From assembly GCF_947623445.1 (NCBI RefSeq), contig NC_135242.1, forward strand, positions 23,002,001-23,066,000: a stretch of DNA of 64,000 nt, in the 5' to 3' direction. Below the pieces are notes generated by a model that was not told the DNA's origin, searched no databases, and was given only the letters and a program-made list of their open reading frames with translations. Below, piece by piece: positions 12,359 to 23,654 of the stretch. The DNA comes from Clavelina lepadiformis (Eukaryota > Chordata > Ascidiacea > Aplousobranchia > Clavelinidae). The position numbers and the translations under genes are program-made. Each line of letters starts with the position of its first letter. Positions within the stretch are counted from its first letter, which is position 1.

Positions 12359-14224
12359 ATGGGATGTTTAGGTATTGTAACGTTGCAAATTGTGGTATGG
12401 ATGCTTTACCATTTATTTATCATAAACGTTATTGCTCCTTTGTTATGTAAGTTGAAGTTGAAACGCTTCGATGACTACAATGAGGAAATGAAAAAGGAAA
12501 GTCGACTCAGGTGGGTTTCCAGGATTAAAATTGATGTTTTAATTCGCGATGCTGTAAAAATATATAAGTAACAGAAACATTAAAATATGTTCAAACATGC
12601 TGCGTGTTTATTGTCGTAGCGTTGTCCAATGTATAATTTGAAAATTTGTTAAAGTGCATAAACTGGACACGTTTTATATCTTGTAAAATATTACTAATAA
12701 AGGAAAATTGAATTTGAAAGAGATCGCCGGTTTCTCTGAATCATAATTTTTAGCTTTGCTAGTGTATGGTGCTTGGGTTAGTATGCTAACCCATGCTTTG
12801 CTTGGGTTAGTACAGCCAATTAATGCTCATCAGCACGTAAATTTGAAAAATAGTTTTCAAATCCCAATTGCTCTTACTTCCCAAATGTTTTCCGCTTTTA
12901 AAATCTGATTTTAACTTCAAAATATTAACCTGAAACATACATTGCTGTCTTCAGGTTTGCATCTTTGTTGTATGTAGTCAAGACAGCATGCGGTGCCATG
13001 GTACTTTTGATTCTGCCTGGTGACGACACATACAGACTCTACAACCTCTGGTAAAGAAGTTGTTGATAAGACACAATATTTATGTGATATGATATCGGTG
13101 TGTTTGACGAATCAGAAACTTTAAATATTTGCTTTTAAAAAAATGCTTTTTGTATGTGTTTGCAGGGGTTACACTAATTTGACTCGATGTTTTCTTTTGA
13201 TGACTATTTGCTATTGCTTTGCGGGTAAATAGCTAACAATTTTAACAAGCTTAATATATTGTCGTTTCGTAATTCATAATGTTCTGTCTACAGTATTGAT
13301 AAGTTAATGTTTAACTTTCAACTTAAGAAATATTGTTTCAAATTATCGTTACAGATATTTTAATGCAATTAATATGGAAAGTCAGACGAAAACCATGGCA
13401 GAACCTTCATCACGTTTATATAATTACACTCGGAGGCTTTGTAATTTTGGCGAGTTTGTTTATAAATTGCTAAAATGTCTTGCATAGAGAACTTAAATAA
13501 GGTTTAAAGCTAACATTAACTTTTTTTCAGGTAAATGAAATTTTATTATCATCTGCAAGCTTTAAGTTAATGGCAGACGTTTTTATTCCGTTTTTGGAAC
13601 TTCTGTAAGCACTTTGTCATTTTTTTGATCAATTTTTAGAAAATATTTTTACCGCTTCAAGTTTTCTAACTCAATTTGTTAGTTGGGCAAAGTGCAGTGG
13701 CCCAGTATTTAACGATGCAGAATGTTTGTCTTATTTGTGATGTAAATTTACAGAGCTTTGCAAGAATTGAGAATGAATGACAACAAGACCTTTAGGCGAT
13801 CCATAATGACTTATTTTGCTGCGTACACTATCTTTGTAATTTTATTCATACCAATTCATTACTACCAATTTTATGTGAGAGAACGTTATTCGGAAACCAG
13901 AAAGTAAGTTACTTTACATGACATTGTGGTTCTGTATTTTTTCATTTTTGCTCGAAACAAAATGTGTTGTTTGCAGGCTAGATGAGGTGTCGTTGATCTA
14001 TTGCATGGTGGGCGGAATAGCTCTCGATCTTGCAAGTTTCTACTCGTTTTTGATAATCAGCCACATTTATTGGAAAGGTTCGTCAAAAAAGGAGGAAGTG
14101 GTCCAAAAAGAAAATGGAGGTAATCCTAAATATCTGTTGCTTAAGTTTAATCAAAACCGATTATAAAAAGTCTTTAATTACAGTATATTGTTTTAAAGAT
14201 AATCCTCAGAAGAAAGATAAATAA
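12359..14224 (+). CDS. TLC-domain membrane protein A (TLCD4/TMEM56-like)
   Basis: Multi-pass TLC-domain protein, family of TRAM, LAG1 and CLN8, most like vertebrate TLCD4 (TMEM56); likely acts in an internal membrane on lipid homeostasis (family knowledge, not shown here). Exons: 12359-12510, 12955-13050, 13166-13224, 13355-13449, 13531-13604, 13754-13903, 13977-14119, 14199-14224; together 264 residues, phases continuous throughout. Visible TLC signatures: the Trp ending exon 2 and the Cys-Phe-Ala-Gly-Asp junction of exons 3/4, the WQNLHH histidine pair in exon 4, VFIPFLELL in exon 5, IPIHYY in exon 6. Exon 4 has a GC donor (GCGAGT) instead of GT. The last exon gives ...DNPQKKDK, a C-terminal KKxx dilysine that would fit ER retrieval. 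If the last intron is retained, the frame instead runs to 14166. The function within the cell is inferred from family only. Confidence 0.85.
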
Positions 14225-15499
14225 GACTTAAATGATTTATACCACCTGATGACCTCACAGCGCAAGTGGACAGTTCTGGTAATTCACAATACGTGTTATC
14301 TCGATCTACAATACGTACCTTCTTACAATAACGATTTATTACAGCTTACTTGTTCAACTGCCATTAAAACTAACTTCAACATACATGTACCATGCTTATT
14401 TTCTTTTATGAAAGTATAAACTGCATTAGTGTGATATAAGATTGAAAAATTGACTTCATTTCATATAGGCAAAAGTAATTGGTCATTTTTAATCACATTA
14501 TTACACTGTTGTACATGTTGTTGTACCGTATACTAATAATACTGTTGTTGTTTTCAATCTCAATAGACCTTTGTTCCTTCTCAGAAAACTGACTAAATTG
14601 TACCTGCATTTTCTCTACATGCTTGGTTAAATTCTAACAAATAAATATTATTACAAACTTTACAGTTGAATTGTATCAACACAATATTATGTATGTCAAT
14701 AAAATGAAGTAGAAACCAAAGAAAGATGGTTCGATGCCGGCAGCTCATGTCTTATCTTTGGTTTTTAACATTTAAAAAACAAGTAAAAGTTATAATATTC
14801 AAGAAACGGCCTGACATTATCTTCTGAAAGGACCGTGGACAATTTGGCCAGAAGTTGGAAGATGTATTTTTTTAATTACATCAGCAACAATACAAGCAAT
14901 AACCTTTACCATTGAAATCATTTTAAAACACACGTTAAAATCGTTTTTTTAAATCAACACAGCAAAGGAAAACAAATTCCTCGATGTGCAGTTGGTTAAC
15001 ATAAAATTACTTCAAACATTAAATATTATCTTTTCGAAATAGCCTTGTCTCCAATTTTTTTGGCCTCAGTTAAATTTGCTGGTTCAGCAGAAAACAAAAC
15101 GCTGCATGAAATTTTTTTCTTTATTCAAGCGATCCAAATTAACAAACCTTCCTCTTATGTTTTGGATTGGGCATTTTATTTTGGAAATTACTGCAGACTT
15201 TTAATCCCAAAGAAAATTGCAGACTTGAAAAAGCAATAAAATTGCAGAAAGTTAAACATTGCGCCGATGCTAACAATAAAGCTACAAAATGCGAACAGGA
15301 GTTAACAATTAAAAACAGATGCTTACAACAATGTTAAGAAAATCCAAAAACAATTGCTCTGCAAACCGAAAACTAACTTTTGACAACGTGACTAAATTTT
15401 TGTAAGTTAAACTTTGATGTGTAACAGAAAAAGCTTCACATTTAAGTATACTGAGGAACTTTGATAGCAATAAGTTTGTTTGGATAGACATCAAAAGGG
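14225..15499. other. Intergenic stretch downstream of TLC gene A
   Basis: AT-rich sequence without recognisable exons on either strand. A 64-codon open frame at 15045-15239 has no family motif. The right edge runs into relic P1. Confidence 0.55.
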
Positions 15500-15960
15500 A
15501 AGATTTTCAAACTTAAAGATCAGGCCTCCACTCAGCTTAGAAAGTATAGAAACAAATGATTTGATAATGAGTTATGATCGTAGTTTCACAGTGAAATAGT
15601 TATACCGGATATACTATGCCATACATTGCATAAAAATGGAGAAACATTTACTAGAAGCTGCTGGAAAAAACAAAGACGAGGTTAGGTTAACGTAGGATAA
15701 GTCACAACAAAGTGTAAAATGCAATCAATACGGTTAGGTTTGTGCCATCAAAGGAAGCACATTAAAGGTTGCCTTAAAAACTTTATGCAACCAATTCAGT
15801 TACGACCAAACACTGAATACAGTTCACAATGGTAAATAGGTCTTAGCAAGTGTTACAAACATCATCGTGTTTACCTAATAAAAATAGAGGCTGGGATTAA
15901 GGGTGATACTTCTAAAGCTGACCCGGTGCGACTATATGTTTTTCAACTAAACTAGCGTTG
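15500..15960 (-). pseudogene. Relic P1 of a TLC gene (G-type, exons 5-6 only)
   Basis: On the minus strand about 15881-15960 aligns with exon 5 of gene G (32723-32796) and about 15511-15545 with the end of G exon 6, including the 'aggcctgatc' tail. Exons 1-4 and 7 are missing. The exon-5 piece carries an in-frame TAG where gene G has a Trp codon (unless the acceptor lies just after it). The same intron sequences as in P2 lie between (15780-15840 against 20340-20400). I take it as a decayed half-gene. Confidence 0.65.
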
Positions 15961-16008
15961 TATAATTACTGTACAAAAGTTTGCTTAATGGAGGCTAGGT
16001 CTGTTACA

Positions 16009-16075
16009 ATAGTTTGCAATAGTACAATACAATAGTACAATACAATAGTAATGCAATAGTAGTTTACAATAGTTG
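16009..16075. repeat. Short tandem repeat of CAATAGTA-type units
   Basis: Imperfect units of ACAATAGTACAATAC and shorter derivatives repeat four to five times. Lies between relic P1 and the leader of TLC gene B. Confidence 0.75.
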
Positions 16076-16481
16076 CATTGTTTGCCGTAGAAATTTGAAA
16101 TTTGGTGATTTAAGCGTATCATTTTCATTTACTTATTCACGCACCACTAACTCGACTAACAGTTCTCCTGTGTTCTCGTTTCGCGGTCAGCTGGTTTTCC
16201 GCACAGCCGGAACGTGTCGTAACAAGAAAAACTTCTAAAAATGTATCGCTTGTAGAAATACTTAATTTACACCAAATGCACTTTTTTTGTTTTACAATTT
16301 TGATATATAAAGGAAACCAGATATTTTTACTACTAACCTGTAAAAATCTGATCAGTTTACGACGTTTAGTTTTCGAGTAAATAACGATTGAAAATGTATG
16401 TACAGTGTCGGCCACACCTAGTTAAAATAGTAATGTCGCGCACCCGGTTTGGATAGGATTAGATTGGCGCAGTGCGAGGCC

Positions 16482-16526
16482 ATGGAGCAGTTGCTGCTGG
16501 CCACGGCGACGACATGTTTTCGCTGA
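16482..16526 (+). promoter_or_regulatory. Leader uORF of TLC gene B (14 codons)
   Basis: The leader shared with genes C, E and F begins with TTGGCGCAGTGCGAGGCC and an ATG. Here it encodes MEQLLLATATTCFR then TGA, ending 103 bases before the gene B start at 16630. Its first eight residues are identical in all four genes while the stop position differs. Whether it is translated is unknown. Confidence 0.5.
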
Positions 16527-16629
16527 TTCAATCAGCGCTTCTTGTGGCAAATTCTTCGCATTTTATTATTTAGGTTTGTACTCGATCCCCACAACCCAGA
16601 AAGCTTGTTAGTCTTGTAAAAATATAGTC

Positions 16630-18643
16630 ATGGGACGTTTAACTTCGGTGACGTTGCAAGTTGGGAGCTGGACGCTTTATCATTTATTTGTTACAAGCTT
16701 TATTGCTCCTTTGTTATGTAAGTTGACGTTGACCCGTTTTGACGACTACAATGAGGAAAGGAAAAAGGAAACTCAACTGAGGTAGGTTTTGTCAAATTAT
16801 AATTGATGGTTTCTTAATGAGCTGAAAACAGATAAAAAAATTTATAAATCGTAAAAAGAAAAATATTTGGAAACAAGCAAGGTATGTTTCATCGTAGCGT
16901 TGACGGATAGTATTTGAAACCACATTGTTTTCTGCAGGGCCGCGTCCATTTCGTTTCTAGTCCAGACTTTCGGTGTCATTACAATTGTCGTTAAGAACAG
17001 TGACAACATGTGGAAATCAGACTTGTAAAGAAGTTAAAAAATAATAGAAAATCTTTATGTGTTATATTAATGTTGTCCATGGAGAACTAGTTATTTTGAA
17101 CTTTTGCTTTTCAAAAAATCCTTAATTCTTTTCAGGGTTTTCTCCAATATTGATCAATGGATTCTTATCACTGTAATCAGCTATTGTTTCTCGGGTAGAT
17201 AACTATGTCTTTACAATAACTTAAAAGTAACTAATGCATTGCTGTTGTTGCTTTGTGATTAATAATTTTGTACACAATGTTGATGAAATCATTTTACTTG
17301 GTTGAGAATTGATATTTGAATGTTAATAAATTTTTATACAATTTTCATTAAACCAAATTTCTTGGTTAAAAACTTATTTGAAATTATTTTTACAGATATT
17401 ATAATGCAGTTGATTTGGAAAATGAAACGAAAACCATGGCAGTACCTTCATCACATTTATGCAATTGGAATCGGAGGTTTTGTAATTCTGGTGAATATTA
17501 CTTTAAAAGCTGCCATTATTATTCCGGAGTCAGTCGTGCGTTTAAAGTTTTATGTTTTCAGCTTTTTCCAGTTAACAACTTAAATATTATGACATATTCT
17601 ATTCTGAATTTAATTTTAATAACACATTAAATAGCTAAAATCACCTGTTCGCTTACCCATTCTAACCTAACCTAACCGCTTATTCTTAACAGGTTGCTTG
17701 ATCCACTTAGGGCGAAATAGTCACTCTCTGTGTTTAATGATGGAAGTTGCATCATATTCCATCCATTTCGCCCTAAGTGGATCATCATGGAACACAATGT
17801 ACTTAGTAAAACTTGTAGTCTTTAAAAACTAAAACAATTTAATACTTTCAGATAAATGAAACATATTTATCTTCTGCCAGCTTTAAATATACGACAGAAC
17901 TTTTTATCCCGATTTTGGAACTCCTGTAAGTTTTTTGGTCATTTCTTTGGAAAACGCAGCTTTGACTATTTTTTGGAAAATATTTTACCTTAAGTGATTT
18001 TGCAAAAATTTGTTACGTGAGCACAAAGTAATTCTGATTAAGCAATAACTTACTCAATATCAATTTCAGTCTAATTTACCAGGTTTACAATACTAATTGT
18101 AATTAGATTAATTAATAATGATTTTTATTATATTTATTATATTTGAATCATTTAATTATAATTCACTAAATTTCAGACTTTTACATGATTTAACAATAAA
18201 GGACAACGAAATCTTTCGGAGCTGGGCACTCATTTTATTTTTGTGTTACTATACCTTTCAAATTTTTTTTACAATAATCTATTACTATGGAATTTTGGTG
18301 AGAGATCGGAATCCGATAACCAGGAAGTAAGTTAAGTTTGAAAATTTTCCAGTAAAGCGTTCGATTGTCATCAATGCTGTTTGCACTGATTACGCGATAA
18401 TAATTTACGTCTTGTACGCTAGCCTACAACAATCAAAACAAATATATTAATTGCAGATTAGATAAGGATTCAACACTGAACTACGTTGGCGGCGGATTGG
18501 TGATTGAAGCTATAAATTTATACTCGTTTATAACTATTTGTTACATTTATTGGCAAAATCGGTCTCAAAATGATGAAACGGACAGTGAGGATAACGACGA
18601 AAGCGACAAAAGCGACAAAAGCGACGAAAGTGAATGGCTTTAA
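16630..18643 (+). CDS. TLC-domain membrane protein B with acidic tail
   Basis: Paralogue of A in the same cluster. Exons: 16630-16781, 16938-17024, 17136-17194, 17396-17490, 17852-17925, 18177-18326, 18457-18643; all phases match A, and exon sizes match except exon 2, which is 9 bases shorter. Keeps the WQYLHH histidine pair (exon 4), ELFIPILELLL (exon 5) and a final helix ending in YIYW. Unlike A, C and F it has no separate eighth exon: exon 7 runs directly into a tail of Asp/Glu/Ser/Lys repeats (units of Ser-Asp-Lys and Asp-Glu-Ser) ending EWL. No dilysine signal. Intron 4 carries a perfect 20-base hairpin repeat (17699-17784). Membrane lipid role inferred from family. Confidence 0.85.
17654..17740. 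repeat. Dispersed repeat with TAACCTAACCTAACC core
   Basis: CCCATTCTAACCTAACCTAACC, then about 40 bases on AAATAGTCACT. A diverged second copy lies in an ABCG intron at about 50680-50752 with the same two landmarks in the same order. The CCATTCTAACCTAACC part also occurs in relic D (about 23875), where it is probably shared by descent from B. Confidence 0.55.
17699..17784. mobile_element. Miniature hairpin element, perfect 20-base arms
   Basis: TGATCCACTTAGGGCGAAAT at 17699-17718 is repeated in exact reverse complement at 17765-17784, around a 46-base loop. It lies inside intron 4 of TLC gene B and is absent from the matching intron of relic D. No unambiguous target duplication is seen; a small MITE or solo inverted terminal repeat is likely, but an intronic hairpin of other origin is possible. 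Confidence 0.6.
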
Positions 18644-19754
18644 TTTTTCATTTTTAGGGGCTACTTTAGCGGTAGGAATAACTTAGATCGTTAACATTTC
18701 CCAACTTGAGCTTTATCTTGAGCTTTATCTTTTCAAATACAATTCCCGTGAAAAGGCGAATGAGATTTTTTTCACCTGACTGCGCGTTTTGTTTTGTATA
18801 TTTTTGTTTTGTTTTGTTTTTGTTTTAATAGTTTTGTTTAGGCCTATTCACAGGAGTCATCTCGTAATTTCGTAATTAAAATTTGTTTGAACTTCGGTCT
18901 TTCAACTGCGAATAAAGCAATTTCAACAGTATTTACGTTTCATTTATTATATGGAAGCAAATTGTAATATTAACGATTACTTGAAAACTAAAAATGACAA
19001 ATGGATTTACTTCTTCAGCACGCTTTGAAAACAGATTTGTTCCCGCATTTTCCGGTCATAGCTTCACTGATCTAATTCATAACAACAGGCACTAATGGGT
19101 CTTCTTCAGGGGTGCATTAGCTTTCCGGGACAATGGTATAATATCGACGCAGGTTAAAACTGCGGCTGTACTTAAGAAATGAAAAATAATAATCGCATAA
19201 TAATAATCGATAAAATAATTATCGGAAAAATAATAATATGAAAAGAGTCTCGATGGACGGACGACTGCGGATCACAGTAAATTCTTCGATTTTTTTATTA
19301 ATAAAAAACATTTGTAAAAACCTGTTTGGGAGAGTTTTAAATGACCACTCTACTTCCTTTGATGGCACAAACCTAACCGTAATGATTGCATTTTATTGTG
19401 AGACAAGAAATTTAGACAACCAGCTTTTAGAAGTGAATTCGTTTTAAATTTGCAAAATAAGATTTTCAGAAAAATAAAGTAAAAAGTGAAAAGAAAATCG
19501 ACGGTGTGCATTTGGATAAAATACAACCAGGTGACAATTTAAGTTCTAAACCGTGGATTCATGGCCTACAAAATCTTCCTTTTGCCTCCAGTCAGAATCG
19601 CAGTCCACGCTGAAAACAATAACTTTACATAGAACCCACAAAGCTGTTTCGTTCGATTATGCAATCTCAAGTACTTATATTCTATTCGATGTATGTAATA
19701 CATAAAGAAACATTCTCGTGTTTTTATGGTTGCATTATTTTCAGTCAACTCATT
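18644..19754. other. Flank between TLC gene B and relic P2
   Basis: No exon recognised. 18793-18843 is a TTTTG-type simple repeat and 19185-19240 an ATAATAATC-rich stretch. About 19250-19754 resembles the sequence downstream of gene G (about 31690-32010, e.g. TTTAGACAACCA and CGACGGTGT landmarks), so the duplication that created P2 included several hundred bases of 3' flank. Confidence 0.55.
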
Positions 19755-20700
19755 TTATTTTAACAATGTGCAGGCTTTAGAAAAGCAGTAAACATGCACA
19801 GGTTCAAACGATGCAACAACGTCAATATAGAAGAGCACCTCAAAATACTTTCTGCAAATCGGTAAACAACGTTTTACTGCGTATGGTTAAATAATAGTGG
19901 GCTTGCTAACAATTAACAGTACAAACTAAAATGGTTACAATCAAGAGTGCTGATTCACATCAAAAGCCATTTTTAATAATATACAGTTAACAAAATGTAA
20001 ATATTTTCTAGATACATTTAACTTCCTTATAAAAAAAGACTTACAGAGTTAAAAACAAATTACGGATCAGGCCCCTCACTTAACTTAAGCAAGTGAAGAC
20101 ACATGTGAGAGTATAATGGGATGAGCAAAATTTGAAAGGTAAAATCCACAACAAAACCTACAAGTTTAGGTTTCCAATGCAGAATGTCGTCGTCCAGTTT
20201 CAACCGATGCAACATAATTCTGAAATAAAATATCAAGCAAAATTATGATAAACAATAATATAGTATAATACAACAAAAGTGTTTCAATACATAAACCTAA
20301 CCAGTTCTGAAGTTAAACTTGCCTTAAAGGCTTTGTGCAACCAATTCATTTATGACCAAACACGGAATACATTGCACAATGGTAAATAGGTATAATGCAA
20401 GAAAATTTACAAACGTTACTATTTACCTAAGCTAAAAAAGGACTGGATCTAACAGCGACACTTCTAAAACTGACCCGTTGCGAATATGTTTTTCACATAA
20501 ACAAATGTTGTGTAATTTCTGTACAAAAGTTTGCTTAAAGGATTCTACATTGTAAAAGTGACAAACTTTACAACATATACCTGCCAGAGGTAGTGCAGAT
20601 ACAATTACATACGTTTAAAAAATTGAACGAAAGATGATTTAAACAACATAATGTTCAAAAGTCTTTTCGAAACAAAATATCATTAAAAATGTATAACATG
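19755..20700 (-). pseudogene. Relic P2 of a TLC gene (G-type, exons 4-7)
   Basis: Minus-strand pieces align with gene G: exon 4 about 20585-20690, exon 5 about 20430-20505, exon 6 20064-20219 (starts RIMLHRLKLDDDILHW), exon 7 19755-19851. Exons 1-3 are absent, the exon-4 acceptor AG is lost, exon 5 has small deletions, and the exon-6 donor is weakened (GTAATT). Exon 4 keeps a GC-type donor (GCAGGT). It is divergently placed against gene C, whose leader starts about 400 bases away, and mirrors P3 beside gene E. Confidence 0.75.
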
Positions 20701-21136
20701 TGTTTTTATAAAGCTAATATTTTTTTCAAAAGGGCGTTAGAATATAAATCAAGCGGCAGAAAAAGTGCCAAAGATTTTGCAGTTTTTTTCCTGGAGCGTA
20801 CACTCTGAAAATGATTGACTATTTTTTATAACTATGGTCATGACGGGATCTTGACCTCCCAATGCAATAAGCATTTCCGAAATGCTATTTCAGAAATTTA
20901 TTATTTAGATCTAATTTCAACCGTCTATTAGGATATGCAAGAAATATCTTTTCTTTTTGAAAAGATCATAAAAGCAAACCGATTTGGCAATTATATTTTG
21001 TTTTTTATATCAATAAATTATGGTGAATGATTTAATTTTAGTCGTTTATTTCTCAATTATATTGCATCTATATCAAGCGAATCTCCATCAGGCATGGAGC
21101 AGTTGTAGAAGTTCATAAAGTACTTTATGGGAATCT

Positions 21137-21143
21137 TATAAAA
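21137..21143 (+). promoter_or_regulatory. TATA box upstream of TLC gene C
   Basis: TATAAAA followed by AGCTCTTTATTAAAACC, about 240 bases before the gene C start. The same element in the same context occurs upstream of E (27272-27278, minus) and F (28729-28735), which supports it being a retained core promoter. Confidence 0.55.
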
Positions 21144-21226
21144 AGCTCTTTATTAAAACCTGATGCTTTTTGGCGCATATTTGCTCATTTTACCGAATCT
21201 TGATTAGATTGGCGCAGTGCGAGGCC

Positions 21227-21376
21227 ATGGAACAGTTGCTGCTGGCCACGGCGATGACATTGCTTCAGGGCTTGATCCAATCTACGCTTTTTGCGGCAAA
21301 TTCTTTGCTTTTCATTGATTACAGTTTCTCTCGATCGTTACAACCTAGAAAGCATGTTAGTCTTGTAGGAATCTGA
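21227..21376 (+). promoter_or_regulatory. Leader uORF of TLC gene C (49 codons)
   Basis: Begins MEQLLLATAMTLLQGL and stays open for 49 codons plus stop, ending in TGA at 21374-21376, two bases before the gene C ATG at 21379. In B, E and F the frame closes after 13-14 codons. The first half is hydrophobic. It could be a translated upstream ORF, a remnant of an older N-terminus, or simply conserved leader sequence after recent duplication. Confidence 0.5.
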
Positions 21377-21378
21377 AC

Positions 21379-23216
21379 ATGGAGGGTTTAGTTTCATTTA
21401 CGTTGGAAATTGTGGGATGGATGCTTTGCAACATTCTCGAAATGAACTTCGTCACTGCTTTGTTAAGCAGGTTGATGTTGAAACGCTTCGATAATTACAA
21501 TGAAGAAAAGAAAAAGGAACTTCTAGTCAGGTAAATTTCCAAGTATAAACTCTATGGTTTTTTAATTTGAAAAATGAACTGCTGTAAAAATTTATTGGAG
21601 AAGGATCGTCAGATGCTCTGGATACGAGTTGTTAGCTTTTTTAATATAAAATTATATCACAGCTACTTATTAGTGTGAAGTTGCCAACTACAATAACATT
21701 TCATAAATCATTTTCGTGACCTGTTGTTCTTATCAGCATATTTTCAGAATTACTCTAATTTGGTTGAGTAGCTTTATTTTTTGTAATAGCATGTAAACTC
21801 GAAACACAATTGCTGTTTGCAGGTTTACATCATTGTTGTTTGTACTCAAGGTAGCATACAGTACAATTGTGTTTTTCATGCTGACTGATCACAAGATACG
21901 CAAATCGCACAATATCTGGTAAAAAATTTGTTGATATTAAGAAATATTTATGTGATTCGACGTTGGCATGTTCGGCGAAGTAATTTTTTTTTTGTATTTG
22001 CCTTTCAAGAAATTTCAATTATGTATTATTTTGCAGGGGTTACTACGATTTTTATAAATGGATTCTTGTCATGATTGTCAGTTATTGCTTTGCTGGTAAA
22101 TATTTAAATCTTTTCAATAACTTAAAAGTAATTAATGCATTGCCGTTGTTGCTTTGTAATTAATAATTTTGTACACAATGTTGATGAAATTACTTTTCTT
22201 AAAAAATTAATATTTCCAATTATCCTTACAGATATTCTAATACATTTAATATGGAAAGTGAAACGAAAACCATGGCAGTACCTTCATCACATTTATGGAA
22301 TTGGATTCGGAAGTTTTGTAATTTTGGTTAGTATTATGTAAAAGCTGAATGCAATGCATTAAGGAAAACGTGAAGGCTTTAAATTTAAAACTATTTAATT
22401 TTTTCAGTTGAATGCAACTTTGTTATCCTCTGCCAGCTTCAACTTGATGCCAGACGTTTTTGCGCCATTTACAGGACTTTTGTAAGGTTTATTGCCTTTA
22501 GAACAACGCAGCTATGAAAAATGTTTTAAAAATTGTTTTGAGATTGACTGATTTTTACAATTATTTATGCGAGTGCAAATAAATATGATTATGTAATGAC
22601 TTAAATTTTAACATAAATTTTCATCTAAGTTACATGCTTTATGTTTAATGTTTGTTCTTGCTCTGCTTTAAATTTTAGAGCATTGATTGGTTTTGGAATA
22701 AATGAAGACAAATCTTATTGGGAAGTTACAGTGGTAGGTTTAGGTGCATACATTGTGTTTCAAGCTTGTTCCATACCCATCCATTACTGCCGATTTTCCT
22801 TCAAAGAACATGAGTAAGTTACATTTCAGAAGTTTCCAGTTTTACGTTCAATTTTTTGTGCTCTCCAAGACATCATACAACGTACAAACATCAAAACAGA
22901 AACTCTATTTTTTCAGTCTAGATGACGAATCATTAAGCAATTACACTATGTATGGAATGCTTCTTGATTTTGCAATTTTCTACTCGTTTGTAACAATCTG
23001 TTTGATTTATTGGATAAATTTTACAGTAAAGGAGGAAAACGCCAGAAAGAAAAGCGAAGGTAATTATTGGGGTCTGTCACAATGGTTTCATTCCAAGTCT
23101 ATCTTCAGCGTTTAGAATAATTTTAAGCTTTACCTGTTCTAGGTTTGAGGGTCAAGGCTCGAGATTACGGGCTATTCATCTCCTCTAAAGGTAAATCCCA
23201 GCAGACGAAAGAATGA
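21379..23216 (+). CDS. TLC-domain membrane protein C
   Basis: Paralogue in the C/E/F subgroup. Exons: 21379-21530, 21823-21918, 22037-22095, 22232-22326, 22408-22481, 22679-22813, 22917-23059, and a small last exon 23191-23216. Starts MEGLVSFTLEIVGWML with an RFDNYNEE motif ending exon 1. Exon 4 has WQYLHH, exon 5 PDVFAPFTGLL, exon 6 IPIHYC; exon 6 is 15 bases shorter than in A and B, as in E and F. The last exon gives a short charged tail GKSQQTKE; if the last intron is kept the frame ends at 23115 instead. No dilysine at the C-terminus. Forms the left arm of an inverted duplication with E. Lipid-related membrane role is inferred from the TLC family. Confidence 0.85.
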
Positions 23217-23654
23217 GGCTGATTTGTTGCTTCATCATAGTGCACATGGATTGTTTTGTTTACGCACAGGCGATTTCTCCTATTCTCATTAAAGTTTATT
23301 TCAACTTTCATCTGCAAATAAAAATCATCTCAGCAGAAATAAGCTATCTGTATTTTATGGAAGCAAATTGAATGAAGCAAATTGAATGAAGCAAATTAAC
23401 AGCATTAGCGTGAGAAACCCTGAAACGACTTTGCTAAAAACATTTACGTTATTACAAATATTACTTCCAAACTCTAAACTGGTTTCTGCCGCTGCCCTAA
23501 ATAACTATTCACAACTAAACAACATGGAACCGGGCAAAAAGCAATCCCTAATTCTTCGTTTATTGATTAAAATCTTATGTTTTGATTTAGTCGTGAGTTG
23601 GATCGCTATATGACAACGGTCGATCTTTTTCCTGTCATGGTTACCAGCTAAATT
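23217..23654. other. Short gap after TLC gene C
   Basis: No gene. Includes three direct repeats of GAAGCAAATTGAAT near 23360-23397. The same tail region follows gene F (about 31080-31270). Confidence 0.55.

Larger units (their letters stand above)
20064..23216. repeat. Left arm of large inverted duplication (P2 + gene C)
   Basis: Relic P2, a shared spacer, the promoter/leader and gene C appear in the same order but inverted at 24974-28618 as gene E, leader, spacer and relic P3. Exon sizes match exactly and coding sequence is closely similar. The two arms are separated by about 1.76 kb containing relic D. Confidence 0.8.

Noticed and set aside
17660-17680. Telomere-like CCTAACCTAACC
   Set aside because: Only two to three imperfect units, internal, and part of a dispersed repeat also present at 50.69 kb.
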